Part shown: positions 7,711 to 18,100 of the stretch, one piece after another
Layout of the letters: every line of letters starts with the position of its first letter
Numbering within the stretch: position 1 is the stretch's first letter
NCBI RefSeq assembly: GCF_029581395.1
Contig: NZ_CP121113.1
Coordinates: 3,158,001-3,222,000 of the forward strand
From: Roseinatronobacter sp. S2
GTDB lineage: Bacteria; Pseudomonadota; Alphaproteobacteria; Rhodobacterales; Rhodobacteraceae
Reading direction: 5' to 3'
Length of the DNA: 64,000 bases
Position numbers and translations under genes: made by a program
The notes under the pieces: generated by a model
What the model was told of the DNA's origin: nothing
Database searches by the model: none
What the model saw: only the letters and a program-made list of their open reading frames with translations

Positions 7711-8930
7711 TACCTTTCCCCCCGACCAAACCGTTGCGCTTCGGGGAATTCGTGGCGCTGATGGCCCTTATGACGGCCATGGTCGCATTTTCCATTGATG
7801 CCATGCTGCCCGCCCTGCCGGTCATTGGCGCAGAACTGTCGCCATCCGCGCCAACACGGGGACAGTTGGTCATCCCGGCCTTTGTTCTGGGGCTGGGGCT
7901 GGGTATTATGGTGTGCGGGCCGGTATCAGACGCCTATGGGCGCAAATCGGTGCTTCTGGTCGGTTTAATCCTGTATATCGGCGGGTCGCTGCTGGCGTCC
8001 AATGCCACCTCGATCGAGGGGCTTTTGGGGGCGCGCCTGTTGCAGGGGCTGGGGGCTGCGGCCCCGCGCGTGGTGGCCACGGCAATGGTGCGTGATCTGT
8101 ATCAGGGCCGCGCCATGGCCCGCGTGACATCCATCATCATGACGCTGTTTGTGCTGTTTCCAGCGGTCGCGCCCTCCATCGGGGCGGGGATCATCCTGCT
8201 GGCAGACTGGCGCGCGATTTTCTATGCGTTTGTGGCATTCGGGATTGCCAGCGGGCTTTGGCTGATTTTGCGCCAGCCTGAATCCCTGCCGCCGGAACGA
8301 CGACGCCCCTTAAGCCCGACAGCGATTGGCAGCGCAATTGCCGAAATCACCACCAACCGTGCGGTTATGGTCTATGTTTGCGCGCTGGTCTTTTCGTTTG
8401 CACCGCTCTTTACATGGCTGTCCAACCTGCCGATGATCTTCGATGAAGTTTTTGACCGCGCGTCCAGTTTCCACTTGTGGTTCGCCGCCACCGCGCTGAT
8501 TTCGGGCAGCGCCAGCTTGGTAAACGCCCGGCTGGTCATGCAATTGGGTATGCGCAAACTGGCGACAATTGCATTCACATGGCAGGTGTGCGTTTCAGCG
8601 CTGTTTTTGGTTGTCTGGCAGATGAATCTGCCCGCACCGTGGGATTTCGGGGTATTCTTTGCCTTCATGTGCTCGACATTCTTTACCATCGGGCTGACAT
8701 TCGGGAACCTGAACGCGCTGGCCTTGCAGCCGCTGGGCCATATCGCGGGAACAGGTGCATCCGTGGTGATGTCGATATCGACGGTGGGGGCGGTTGCCGT
8801 GTCGGTGCCGGTTGCGCTGGCCTATGATGGCACGCCCATGACACTGGTTGCCGGCAACCTGACCTTTGCCCTGGGTGCGTTGGGGCTGGTGGTCTATTCA
8901 CGACGGTTTGAAGCTGCCGATATCGCTTGA
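7707..8930 (+). CDS. Bcr/CflA-family multidrug efflux MFS transporter
   Basis: A 407-residue inner-membrane transporter with about twelve hydrophobic helices. The second loop carries GPVSDAYGRKSVLLVGL (about residues 72-88), the MFS motif A in the Bcr/CflA form, and RLLQGLGAAAPRVVATAMVRD is the family-typical fourth-helix region. Bcr/CflA proteins are proton-driven drug exporters. It is the last gene of the XRE/cupin-linked operon, starting four bases inside the preceding gene, and may export the compound processed by the synthetase. A separate gene set follows after a 63-base gap. Confidence 0.87.
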   Translation: MIPFPPTKPLRFGEFVALMALMTAMVAFSIDAMLPALPVIGAELSPSAPTRGQLVIPAFVLGLGLGIMVCGPVSDAYGRKSVLLVGLILYIGGSLLASNATSIEGLLGARLLQGLGAAAPRVVATAMVRDLYQGRAMARVTSIIMTLFVLFPAVAPSIGAGIILLADWRAIFYAFVAFGIASGLWLILRQPESLPPERRRPLSPTAIGSAIAEITTNRAVMVYVCALVFSFAPLFTWLSNLPMIFDEVFDRASSFHLWFAATALISGSASLVNARLVMQLGMRKLATIAFTWQVCVSALFLVVWQMNLPAPWDFGVFFAFMCSTFFTIGLTFGNLNALALQPLGHIAGTGASVVMSISTVGAVAVSVPVALAYDGTPMTLVAGNLTFALGALGLVVYSRRFEAADIA

Positions 8931-8993
8931 ACACCGGACCGTTTCGCGCGACCATACGCGCGACAACCTGATACAACCGAATAAAAGGCGGAA

Positions 8994-9851
8994 ATGATGG
9001 AACTTATTCTGGCGCTTGTCGTCCTACTCGTCCTGATTGTGATCATGGGGCTTAAAATCGTGCCCCAATCGCGCAATCTGGTCATCACACGGCTTGGTGC
9101 CTATCACCGAACGCTGGATGCAGGCGTCAATATCATCATCCCGTTTCTGGACCGCGTGCATGCGAACGTGCCGGTCAATGATCAGGTGCTGAACGATATT
9201 GAACTTGAAGTCGTCTCTGCTGATAACGTGGTGTTCGGGGCGCAACTTCTGGTTGTCTACCGGATCGAGAACCCCGAAGCGGCGGTTTTCCGTGTTAACA
9301 AGATCGACGATCTGGTGGTCGGGCTGGTGCAGTCGCTGGTGCGGTCCGAATTGGGCAAGGTGGAACTGGATGCTGTGCAATCTGATCGCGGGTCATTGAA
9401 TCTTGCCCTGCTGGAAGCACTGGAAGACGCCGGTAAAACTTACGGCATTCGCATCAGCCGGTCAGAAATTACCGATGTCCGCCTGAACGAAACCACGCAA
9501 AAAGCCATGGCAGAAGTGCTATCCGCCGAGCGCGAGCGTCGCGCGGCCATTACCCGTGCCGAAGGCCAGCGCCGCGCCGCCGAGTTGAACGCCGATGGCG
9601 AACTTTATGAAGCGCAGCGCCGCGCCGATGGCATTCGCGCCATTGCGCACGCAAACGCGGAAGCCAACCGCGAGATTGCGGCCTCGCTTGAAGGGGCAAA
9701 TGCGCAGGAAGCGTTGGTATTCCAGACGGCACGCATGCAGATCGAAGCGCTGGAAGGGCTGGCCAAATCCAACAATGCCAAGCTGATCATGCTGCCGGGT
9801 GGGCCGTCCAATGCCTTCAGGGAAGCGGCTGCCATTTTGAAAGACATCTAG
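8994..9851 (+). CDS. SPFH/band-7 membrane protein (stomatin or QmcA-like)
   Basis: A 285-residue protein with an N-terminal anchor (LILALVVLLVLIVIMGLKIV) followed by a SPFH domain (about 25-180, VPQSRNLVITRLGAYHRTLDAG) and a charged coiled-coil region rich in Ala-Glu-Arg (AERERRAAITRAEGQRRAAE at about 170-190). Members form oligomeric rings that organise membrane domains or modulate proteases. The NfeD-family gene begins three bases later, the standard partner of this family. Two adjacent ATG codons are possible (8994, 8997), both served by AAAGGCGGA. Confidence 0.9.
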   Translation: MMELILALVVLLVLIVIMGLKIVPQSRNLVITRLGAYHRTLDAGVNIIIPFLDRVHANVPVNDQVLNDIELEVVSADNVVFGAQLLVVYRIENPEAAVFRVNKIDDLVVGLVQSLVRSELGKVELDAVQSDRGSLNLALLEALEDAGKTYGIRISRSEITDVRLNETTQKAMAEVLSAERERRAAITRAEGQRRAAELNADGELYEAQRRADGIRAIAHANAEANREIAASLEGANAQEALVFQTARMQIEALEGLAKSNNAKLIMLPGGPSNAFREAAAILKDI

Positions 9852-9854
9852 CCG

Positions 9855-10187
9855 ATGGGAAGCCTTGGCCTGCCAGAATGGATGATATGGGGCATCATTG
9901 CCGTGGTCTTGCTGATCGCAGAAATGGTGACCACAGTCTATGTCGCCCTTGGATTTGCATTGGCGGCGGTGGCGGTGGCTGCACTTGTGTGGCTGCTGCC
10001 CGGACTGCCCGTGCTGGTGCAGGCCCTGATCTGGGCCATGCTGGGGCTGGTGGTATGGCTGGGCCTGTCACGCTGGAACACGGCGCGGCGCAAAGGCCGC
10101 CGTGACATCAATGATTTCGACTCACTCGACTCTTTGCCGAAATCGGACCGCCGCAAAACCCCGCCATCCGATCCTACGCAGGACTGA
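9855..10187 (+). CDS. NfeD-family membrane protein
   Basis: A 110-residue protein with two or three hydrophobic segments (WMIWGIIAVVLLIAEMVTTV; ALGFALAAVAVAALVWLLPG; VLVQALIWAMLGLVVWLGLS) and a short basic cytoplasmic tail. This is the short NfeD form that lacks a full OB-fold domain. It is encoded three bases after the SPFH gene, and such pairs act together in membrane quality control or stomatin complexes. The gene ends before a strong hairpin shared with the convergent prs gene. Confidence 0.85.
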   Translation: MGSLGLPEWMIWGIIAVVLLIAEMVTTVYVALGFALAAVAVAALVWLLPGLPVLVQALIWAMLGLVVWLGLSRWNTARRKGRRDINDFDSLDSLPKSDRRKTPPSDPTQD

Positions 10188-10204
10188 CGCGCCCCTTGCC
10201 GGAA

Positions 10205-10227
10205 CAGGCGGGCGCAATACCCGCCTG
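10205..10227. terminator. Hairpin between convergent nfeD-type gene and prs
   Basis: CAGGCGGG (10205-10212) and CCCGCCTG (10220-10227) form an eight-base perfect stem with a seven-base loop, 17 bases after the nfeD-type stop and 20 bases from the prs stop. No U-run follows, so termination strength is uncertain. Confidence 0.55.
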
Positions 10228-10246
10228 CCCGCCTATACGATGCGCC

Positions 10247-11266
10247 CTAGACTTCGCCGTAAAGCCCCTCATAGATCGGGGTCAGCGTTTCAGTGTCAAA
10301 CAGCGACGACACGGACGTGCCTTTCCATGTGTTCAGAATGCCTTGGGCAAACATGGGCGCAGTTGGCACGATGCGGATATTATGGGCGGATTTCACGGCT
10401 TCCGTGGGCGCGATGGAGTCGGTGATAACAAGTGACTTCATAACCGAGCTGGTAATCCTCTCCACCGCCGGGCCGGACAGAACACCGTGCGTGATGTAGC
10501 TGTGCACCTCTGTCGCGCCCGCCTCTATCAACACTTCGGCGGCCTTGCACAGGGTTCCGGCAGTGTCACAAATATCGTCCACGATGATGCAGCTTTTACC
10601 GCGCACATCCCCGATGACTGTCATTTCTGCAATCTCTCCGGGTTTTTCGCGCCGTTTATCCACGATGGCCAGCGCGCAGCCAATACGTTTGGCCAGTTCA
10701 CGCGCCCGCGCCACACCGCCAACATCAGGGGACACGACCGTCACATCCTGCAAGCGGCCCTTGAAATGATGCAACACATCCAGCGAAAACACAGGGGCGG
10801 CATACAGGTTGTCCACCGGAATATCGAAGAACCCCTGAATCTGCGCCGCGTGCAAATCCAGCGTCAAAATGCGTTCGATTCCCGATTGCGCGATCATATT
10901 CGCCACCAGCTTGGCGGAAATCGGTGTGCGGGCCTTGGTGCGCCGGTCCTGACGGGCATAGCCGAAATAGGGAATGACCGCTGTGATCCGCGAAGCCGAG
11001 GACCGCTTCAGCGCATCCGCGATAATCAGCAACTCCATCAGATTGTCGTTCGCAGGGTTCGACGTGGACTGTATGATAAACATATCCTCGCCACGGACAT
11101 TCTCATACACTTCTACAAAGACTTCCTGATCGTTGAACCGTTCTACCCGTGCATCAACAAGCCCCACACTCATGCCACGGTGCAGCGACATTCGTCGCGC
11201 GATGGCTTTGGCAAGCGGTATATTCGCGTTGCCGGAAATCAGCTTGGGTTCGGTACGGTCGATCAT
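10247..11266 (-). CDS. prs: Ribose-phosphate pyrophosphokinase
   Basis: A 339-residue enzyme making PRPP from ribose 5-phosphate and ATP for nucleotide, histidine and tryptophan synthesis. Family hallmarks are [17 protein letters not shown], the catalytic flexible region [20 protein letters not shown], the [20 protein letters not shown] metal and allosteric loop, and the PRPP-binding loop [12 protein letters not shown] (about residues 222-233). Length is slightly above the usual 310-315 because of N- and C-terminal extensions common in alphaproteobacteria. It appears to be a single-gene unit, ending at the convergent hairpin. Confidence 0.95.
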   Translation of the reverse strand: MIDRTEPKLISGNANIPLAKAIARRMSLHRGMSVGLVDARVERFNDQEVFVEVYENVRGEDMFIIQSTSNPANDNLMELLIIADALKRSSASRITAVIPYFGYARQDRRTKARTPISAKLVANMIAQSGIERILTLDLHAAQIQGFFDIPVDNLYAAPVFSLDVLHHFKGRLQDVTVVSPDVGGVARARELAKRIGCALAIVDKRREKPGEIAEMTVIGDVRGKSCIIVDDICDTAGTLCKAAEVLIEAGATEVHSYITHGVLSGPAVERITSSVMKSLVITDSIAPTEAVKSAHNIRIVPTAPMFAQGILNTWKGTSVSSLFDTETLTPIYEGLYGEV

Positions 11267-11372
11267 GGGGCAATCCTTGACGAAATGCGGCCGGAGTGGA
11301 TTCGGACAAGATTGACATCGCTTACCACCCCGCTACGATCTTGCAAACCGCCAAGGCAAGGACCAGTGACGA

Positions 11373-11969
11373 ATGCCACATATTGACTACTACTTTACGC
11401 CCCTGTCGCCCTGGACATATCTGGCAGGCAAGCGCCCGTCACAGATCGCAGCCAAGGCAGGGGCCAGTCTGCGCTACAAACCCATTGACGCGACAGCGCT
11501 GTTTGCACGCACAGGCGGGCAGGTGCTGGCCGAACGCCATGACAACCGCAAGGACTACAGGCTACAGGAATTGCGCCGCTGGTCGGACAGGCTGGACATG
11601 CCCCTGAGACTGCGCCCTGCATTTTTTCCGACAAACCCTGCGCCTGCATCCTATGCGATCATCGCAGCACAAGAAGCAGGCAGCGGCGACATGGCCGAAT
11701 TGCTGCACAGCCTGACCCGCGCCTGCTGGGCCGAAGACCGCGATATCGCAGATGATGATGTCATCCGCGATAGTCTGTCAGCGGCGGGATTTGACCCCGC
11801 GCTTGCCTTCAGCGGCATGTTGCAAGGGGCCGAAATCTACCCGCGCAATCTGGAAGATGCTGTGGCAGACGGTGCGTTCGGTGTGCCGTTTTTCGTTGTC
11901 GGGCAGGAACGGTTCTGGGGGCAGGACCGGCTAGATTTTCTGGCGCAACACCTTGGGATCACGACATAA
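11373..11969 (+). CDS. DsbA-fold protein, 2-hydroxychromene-2-carboxylate isomerase-like
   Basis: A 198-residue kappa-class GST/DsbA-fold protein. The active site region is YYFTPLSPWTYLAG, where the CxxC of disulfide oxidoreductases is replaced by SPWT, so it should use glutathione or act as an isomerase rather than exchange disulfides. The cis-Pro motif GVPFFVVGQERFWGQDRLDFL near the C terminus is typical of 2-hydroxychromene-2-carboxylate isomerases. There is no aromatic-degradation operon around it, so the physiological substrate is uncertain. It is followed by a bidirectional terminator. Confidence 0.82.
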   Translation: MPHIDYYFTPLSPWTYLAGKRPSQIAAKAGASLRYKPIDATALFARTGGQVLAERHDNRKDYRLQELRRWSDRLDMPLRLRPAFFPTNPAPASYAIIAAQEAGSGDMAELLHSLTRACWAEDRDIADDDVIRDSLSAAGFDPALAFSGMLQGAEIYPRNLEDAVADGAFGVPFFVVGQERFWGQDRLDFLAQHLGITT

Positions 11970-12048
11970 AGCCCTTATCAGATAGCGACAGAACGCGACC
12001 AGAGCACCGGCTATTTTAACAGCAGCCTTGCAGCCCTTGTGGACAAAG

Positions 12049-12084
12049 AAAAACCCTGTGTCAGGCAGCTGACACAGGGTTTTT
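12049..12084. terminator. Bidirectional rho-independent terminator
   Basis: AAAAACCCTGTGTCA (12049-12063) pairs perfectly with TGACACAGGGTTTTT (12070-12084) around a six-base loop, a 15-base stem with A-run and U-run on both sides. It lies between the convergent genes ending at 11969 and 12107 and should serve both strands. Confidence 0.92.
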
Positions 12085-12106
12085 AGAATTAGGCCGTGGC
12101 GTTGGC

Positions 12107-12433
12107 TCAGGCGGCTTCAGCTTCCGCTGCCGCAGCAGCATGGCGACGCTCGCTTTCTTCGCGCGACAGTGCAACGGACGTGCGCACACCTTTGCCCACG
12201 AATTCCATCAGACCAGACACCACGCGTTCATTCGGGTCGATACCGGCACAGCTTAGCACTTCGCGGCCATCACGGGATCGCGCCCAACGTGCAATCTGTT
12301 CCGGCCCATTGCCGTATTTCTTGTCATCCGCAATCGCATCATCCAGTGCAGCCAGTACGACGGCTGCGAAAAGTTTGCGGGCACGGGCCCCTTGCTCATG
12401 CGTGAAGGCCGTTCCATCCGCTGCATCGAACAT
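12107..12433 (-). CDS. DUF6280-like small protein of Rhodobacterales
   Basis: A 108-residue soluble, largely helical protein. The core ARKLFAAVVLAALDDAIADD followed by KKYGNGPEQIARWARSRDGR is highly characteristic of a small family I recall from Rhodobacterales as DUF6280; the name is tentative. The C terminus is a charged Ala/Glu-rich helix (ESERRHAAAAAEAEAA). No signal peptide or membrane segment. It is a single-gene unit, convergent with the isomerase-like gene and sharing the bidirectional terminator. Function unknown. Confidence 0.8.
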   Translation of the reverse strand: MFDAADGTAFTHEQGARARKLFAAVVLAALDDAIADDKKYGNGPEQIARWARSRDGREVLSCAGIDPNERVVSGLMEFVGKGVRTSVALSREESERRHAAAAAEAEAA

Positions 12434-12642
12434 ATTTCATTCCTTATTCTTGCTCTTGCATTTACCGCTTGCGCCTGCATACGCGGTTTATGCTGTGATT
12501 CGCTACGCTGAAGACGCATACCAGCCATGCATTTTTTACATGGGTGCAAAAATACGTGGCACAAGATCGAGTTCTTGCTTAAGCCCCATCTGCGCGATAT
12601 AGGGGCGCAAACCAATTATTCAAGGCGAAGCAAGGTAATCCC

Positions 12643-13206
12643 ATGCCCAAAATCAACGGAAACGAGATTCGTCCCGGAAATGTTCTGGAACATGATGGCG
12701 GGCTATGGGCTGCGGTCAAGGTTAACCATGTGAAGCCCGGAAAAGGTGGCGCATTCGCGCAGGTGGAAATGAAAAACCTGCGTGACGGGCGCAAGCTGAA
12801 CGAACGCTTCCGTTCAGAAGACAAGGTTGAACGGGTGCGGCTGGAACAAAAGGACCAGCAGTTCCTGTATGAAACCGACGGCCGCCTTGTTGTCATGGAC
12901 ATGGAATCCTTCGAGCAGGTCGAACTGGACGTGGAGATTCTGGGGGATCGCCGCCCCTTCTTGCAAGATGGCATGACCGTGACTGTGGAATATTACGGCG
13001 AAGAAGCCCTGAACATTTCCCTGCCGCAAAAGGTGGTGTGCAAAATCATCGAAACCGAACCGGTGGTCAAAGGGCAGACCGCCGCAAACAGCTTCAAACC
13101 TGCGGTTCTGGACAATGGCGTGCGTATTCTGGTGCCACCCTTTGTCGGGCAGGACGAAGATATCGTGGTCAACACCGAAACATTCGAGTATTCTGAACGC
13201 GCGTAA
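12643..13206 (+). CDS. efp: Elongation factor P
   Basis: A 187-residue three-domain beta-barrel protein of normal family length that binds between the ribosomal P and E sites and relieves stalling at consecutive prolines. The tip of domain I is [20 protein letters not shown] with Lys34 at the position modified in enteric bacteria. The domain II and III boundary runs through [20 protein letters not shown], and [20 protein letters not shown] is the signature of domain III. No EpmA or EpmB gene is in the window, so modification of Lys34 cannot be judged. A strong hairpin follows the stop. Confidence 0.96.
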   Translation: MPKINGNEIRPGNVLEHDGGLWAAVKVNHVKPGKGGAFAQVEMKNLRDGRKLNERFRSEDKVERVRLEQKDQQFLYETDGRLVVMDMESFEQVELDVEILGDRRPFLQDGMTVTVEYYGEEALNISLPQKVVCKIIETEPVVKGQTAANSFKPAVLDNGVRILVPPFVGQDEDIVVNTETFEYSERA

Positions 13207-13213
13207 GGCATTT

Positions 13214-13240
13214 GCGGGCAATCCAGGCGGGATTGCCCGC
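13214..13240 (+). terminator. Hairpin after efp
   Basis: GCGGGCAATCC (13214-13224) and GGATTGCCCGC (13230-13240) form an 11-base perfect stem with a five-base loop, eight bases after the efp stop. No clean U-run follows; likely a terminator. Confidence 0.7.
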
Positions 13241-13321
13241 ATGCTTCTGCAATACTTCTTGTCCCGCAGGGCGTGTGTGCGTTAAGCCCATCCTATGGGG
13301 CTGATACCGCAGGAGCATGCC

Positions 13322-14518
13322 ATGCGCCTTTATCTTGCTGTGATAGCCGTGCTTGGCACGGTTTTGCCCGTTGCCGCGCGCGATGTCACTGCATCTGTGC
13401 AGTGGGACATGACAACCCCGCCGGGCGCCGAAACAGTGACCGTTGTTCTGAACAGCGCGGGAGAGTTGCTGGCGCAACAACGCCTTGATGCCGACCCCGA
13501 CAGCACCACGGCCACACACAGCTTCACGGCGCTGCCACGGCAGGCAGGCAGCTTGCAGGCGGGGCTGGTGCTGGACGGCCAGCTTCTGGCGCAAAGCGCG
13601 CGGTTGCAACTGGACGGACGCAGCGCGGCCCCCGAACTGGCCCTGCACCCGATCCTTGCGCTTGGTTTCCGGTCCCTATGGGCCTGCGACGACGATACGG
13701 TGCTGACACTGGCACCCGCGGACAAGGGGCTGCACGCCCTTACGCCACAACCTGCGCGGGTGTTTCTTGAACACGCCGAAGACAGCTACATCGCCGATGA
13801 CGGAACGACGCTGCATGATGACGGGCCGCATATCACCCTGAATGCATCTGATGACACCCCGCCTGTGACATGCGCGCGCATACCTTCACAGCCGATCCTG
13901 CCAATCACGGCATTTGCGGCGGATGAAAGCTGGCAAATCGAACTGGGGCAGGAGCAAGCCCTGATCACGCTGCCCCGACCTGATGGTGATCAGGATATCA
14001 TTGATCAGATGAAAGCGCGCCGCACCAGTGACGGGGCACTTGTGTTCGACTCGGATGCGATGTCCCTGCGCCTGACAGATGAATATTGCAGGCTGGACAA
14101 TGCAGCCATCCCCTATCCGGTTTCGGCAGTCCTGACGCGCCATGTATCATCTGTTGTCAGCAGCGGATGCGCCGGGGCACCACTGCGGCTGCTGCAAGGA
14201 CGCACATGGTATGTCGACTCGCTTTTCGGAATCAGACATGGCACCAACATCCCCGACCTGACGCTAGAGGTGGCGAACGGACAAATCAGCGGACGCCTTG
14301 CCTGCAATCTGTATGTCGGGCAGGCCGCAATCGTGGATGGCACGCTGTCATTTACCGAACTTGGCACAACACGACTGGCCTGCCCTACGGCGCAGCGCAA
14401 TCTGGAATTACGGTTTCTGGATGCGCTGGAACACGCGGATGGGTTTGACATAGGCAATAGTGGCGAATTGATTCTGCGCAGCGGGCCAATCACGACGCTG
14501 ACGGCACGCCGCCGCTAG
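13322..14518 (+). CDS. Secreted protein with C-terminal META/HslJ-like domain
   Basis: A 398-residue exported protein. The signal peptide is MRLYLAVIAVLGTVLPVAARD, likely cleaved after Ala-Ala. The middle (about 30-290) is unrecognised. Residues about 295-395 resemble the META domain of HslJ: RTWYVDSLFG, PDLTLEVANGQISGRLACNL, STR-like TTRLACPTAQRNLELRFLDAL and a final GELILRSGP. META domains occur in periplasmic or lipid-anchored proteins linked to stress and motility but with unclear activity. The ATG at 13322 is chosen because GCAGGAGC stands upstream and gives a proper signal peptide; the upstream in-frame start adds a charged stretch. Confidence 0.72.
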   Translation: MRLYLAVIAVLGTVLPVAARDVTASVQWDMTTPPGAETVTVVLNSAGELLAQQRLDADPDSTTATHSFTALPRQAGSLQAGLVLDGQLLAQSARLQLDGRSAAPELALHPILALGFRSLWACDDDTVLTLAPADKGLHALTPQPARVFLEHAEDSYIADDGTTLHDDGPHITLNASDDTPPVTCARIPSQPILPITAFAADESWQIELGQEQALITLPRPDGDQDIIDQMKARRTSDGALVFDSDAMSLRLTDEYCRLDNAAIPYPVSAVLTRHVSSVVSSGCAGAPLRLLQGRTWYVDSLFGIRHGTNIPDLTLEVANGQISGRLACNLYVGQAAIVDGTLSFTELGTTRLACPTAQRNLELRFLDALEHADGFDIGNSGELILRSGPITTLTARRR

Positions 14519-14524
14519 ACCCTT

Positions 14525-14995
14525 TCAGAAAACCGGCTGCTCGCCTGTTTCCTTGACCGCTTCCATCACAACATGAGTCGATGTGGATGTAATATAAGGC
14601 AACCCGGAAATATGTTCGGCCAGAACGCGCCTGTAGGATGAAATATCACGGCTGCGCACCTTCAGCAGGTAATCAAACGCCCCGGCAATAAGATGGCATT
14701 CTTCAATCTCGGGAACATTGCGCACCGCATCATTGAAGGCCTGTAGCGCGGTTTCCCGCGTATCCGACATCTTCACTTCGACAAATGCAATATGCGCCGC
14801 GTCGATCTGGTGCGGGTCGATCATTGCACGGTATCCCAGAATGACGTTCTGTTCCTCCAGCCTGCGCAGGCGCGCCTGCGTGGGCGATTTTGTCAATCCA
14901 ATGCGCGATGCAAGTTCTGTCACGCTAAGCCGGCCATCAACGGCAAGAATGCGTAAAATGGCATGGTCAAAACTATCCAGCTTGATACGGGTCAT
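14525..14995 (-). CDS. putR: Lrp/AsnC-family regulator of proline catabolism
   Basis: A 156-residue Lrp/AsnC protein with an N-terminal winged helix (AILRILAVDGRLSVTELASR, IGLTKSPTQARLRRLEEQNV) and a C-terminal RAM ligand domain (AHIAFVEVKMSDTRETALQA, ECHLIAGAFDYLLKVRSRDI). Divergent placement next to putA is the classical arrangement of PutR in alphaproteobacteria, where the protein activates putA when proline is present. The regulator lies 115 bases from putA. The symbol rests on this context. Confidence 0.87.
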   Translation of the reverse strand: MTRIKLDSFDHAILRILAVDGRLSVTELASRIGLTKSPTQARLRRLEEQNVILGYRAMIDPHQIDAAHIAFVEVKMSDTRETALQAFNDAVRNVPEIEECHLIAGAFDYLLKVRSRDISSYRRVLAEHISGLPYITSTSTHVVMEAVKETGEQPVF

Positions 14996-15110
14996 TGTTT
15001 TGCTTCTTTTGTTTATTTCGGACTTATTGACTGCATTTATAAAAACTTCAGGCGCAATTCAATCGCAATATGTGAAACACTGGATCATATTCCTGAACAT
15101 GGTGAGCAAG

Positions 15111-18100
15111 ATGACAACGCGATTGCGGCCACCGGCCCAGATTACCGAACACATACTGCGCAATGAAGCACAAGCTGTAGCCGCCGCGCGTGATCTGGCC
15201 GCGCTGGACGACGATGCACGCGCGCAAATCACCGCCGATGCAGCGCGCCTTGTCACAGATATTCGCACCCAGGCCGCCCCCGGCCTGATGGAGGTGTTTC
15301 TGGCCGAATACGGGCTTTCAACGGATGAAGGCATCGCGCTGATGTGTCTGGCCGAGGCGCTGTTGCGCGTCCCCGATGCCGCCACCATCGACGATCTGAT
15401 CGAAGACAAGATCGCGCCCTCGGATTGGGGCAAGCATCTAGGGCGGTCTTCGTCCAGTCTGGTCAATGCATCGACATGGGCATTGATGTTGACAGGCCGC
15501 GTGCTGGATGACCGCAGCAAAAGCGCAGCACAGGTTTTGCGCGGGGCGGTCAAGCGGCTGGGGGAACCCGTGATCCGCACCGCAGTCGGGCGCGCCATGA
15601 AGGAAATGGGGCGCCAGTTCGTGCTGGGCGAAACCATTGACACCGCCATGACACGCGCTGCCAAGATGGAAGCCCGCGGCTACAGCTATTCCTATGACAT
15701 GCTAGGCGAAGCGGCGCGCACCATGGATGATGCACAGCGTTATCACACGGCCTATCGCAGCGCCATTCGCAGCATTGGGGCTGCCGCAACCGGCAATGAC
15801 ATCCGCACCAATCCCGGCATTTCGGTCAAGCTGTCCGCACTGCATCCGCGCTATGAGTTGGCACAGGCAGATCGCGTCATGGACGAACTGGTGCCACGGC
15901 TGCGCGAACTGGCGCGGCTGGCGGCGGCGTTGGGCATGGGGTTCAACATCGACGCCGAAGAACAGGACCGTCTGGCGCTGTCGCTGGATGTCATCTCCGA
16001 AGTGCTGCAAGATCCCGCACTGGAAGGCTGGGACGGGTTCGGCGTCGTCGTGCAGGCCTATGCCCCGCGCGCAGCCGATGTGATAGACTGGTTGCATGAA
16101 CTGGCCCAAAAGCATGACCGCAAATTGATGGTCCGGCTGGTCAAAGGGGCGTATTGGGATACCGAAATCAAGCGCGCGCAAGTCATGGGGCTGGACGGGT
16201 TTCCGGTGCTAACCCAAAAAGCGGCGGCGGATGTCAATTTCATTGCCTGTGCACGCAAACTGCTGGGCATGACGTCACGGATATATCCGCAATTTGCCAC
16301 CCATAATGCCCACACGGTCGCTGCCGTTTTGCACCTTGCCGGTGACATGCAGATCAGCCCGCTAGACTATGAGTTCCAGCGCCTGCATGGCATGGGCGAG
16401 TCGCTGCACGATCTGGTCCTGACGCGCAACAGCACACGCTGCCGCATTTATGCGCCTGTCGGCGCACATAAGGATTTGTTGGCCTATCTGGTCCGGCGGC
16501 TGTTGGAAAACGGTGCAAATTCGTCATTCGTGAACCAGATTGTCGATGCGGATGTGCCCCCCGAAACCGTAGCAGCCTGCCCGTTTGCGGCACTGGATGC
16601 ACTGCCCGACGGACGCAACCTGAAGCTTGCGGTCGGGCCGGAATTGTTTGGCACGGACCGTCGCAATTCATGCGGTTGGGATCTGGCCTGCCAGTCTGAT
16701 CTGTCGGCGATCGATACTGCACGCGCCCCCCATAAAACACAGCATTTCCGTGCCGCGCCACTGCTTGCGGGCGAAATGGTCGGGGGCGTGCGCTATGACG
16801 CGCGCAATCCGGCCAATCCCGCCGATCATCTGGGCGAGGTGACACAGGCCGCGCAAGCCGATGTCGATACCGCGCTGGCAGCCGCGCGCCCGTGGAATGC
16901 GGATGTTGCCACGCGTGCGCAAGTGCTGAACCGCGCCGCTGATTTATATGAACAGCATTTCGGCACCATCTTTGCCATTCTGGCGCGCGAAGCTGGCAAG
17001 ACCCAGCTTGATGCGGTGGGCGAGTTGCGCGAGGCAGTGGATTTCCTGCGCTACTATGCGTTGCAGGCACAAAACCTGACCACGCCCGCGCGCGGCATGT
17101 TCACCTGTATAAGCCCCTGGAATTTCCCGCTGGCCATTTTCACAGGCCAGATCGCGGGCGCGCTGGCCGCAGGCGATTCCGTGTTGGCCAAACCTGCTGA
17201 GCAAACACCCGTCATTGCGCATTACGCAGCAACCCTGCTGCATGAAGCGGGCGTGCCGCGCGATGTGTTGCAATTGCTGCCCGGTGACGGGGCCACCGTG
17301 GGCGCGGCGCTGACATCTGATGCGCGCGTGGGTGGTGTGGCCTTCACCGGTTCTACTGAAACCGCGCTGCTGATCCGGCGGTCAATGGCAAAACATCTGT
17401 CGCCAGATGCACCGCTGATTGCGGAAACCGGCGGGCTGAATGCCATGATCGTGGACAGCACGGCCCTGCCGGAACAGGCGGTGCGTGACATTCTGGCGTC
17501 TGCGTTTCAATCGGCAGGCCAGCGATGCTCGGCGCTGCGCTGCCTGTATCTGCAAGAAGACATCGCCGAGGATGTCGAAAAAATGCTGTTCGGGGCGATG
17601 CAGGAATTGCGCCTTGGCGATCCCTGGCACCTGACAACCGATATCGGACCGGTCATCGACACGGACGCCCGCGACCAGATTGCGGCCTATGTGGCACAGG
17701 CCGCCACTGATGGGCGCTTGCTGCATCAGACGCAGGCACCCGCAGACGGGTATTTCATCGCGCCAGCGGCAGTGCGTGTGCGCGGCATTCAGGACCTGAC
17801 GCGCGAAGTGTTCGGGCCGGTTTTGCACATTGCACGCTTTCGCGCGGCCGATCTGGACCGCGTGATTGATGACATCAACGCCAGCGGCTACGGCTTGACC
17901 TTCGGGCTGCATACCCGGATTGACGCGCGCGTGCAGCATGTGGTCGAACGCGTGTGCGTCGGCAATATCTATGTCAATCGTAACCAAATCGGCGCAGTGG
18001 TGGGCAGCCAGCCATTTGGGGGTGAAGGGCTGTCAGGCACCGGGCCAAAAGCGGGCGGGCCACATTACCTGCACCGTTTCGCACGCGCACAAGTGGATCA

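Noticed and set aside
14718..15110. Long upstream extension of the putA frame
   Set aside because: It runs across the divergent putR gene and its promoter, is unlike PutA, and lacks a ribosome site. The true start is near 15111.
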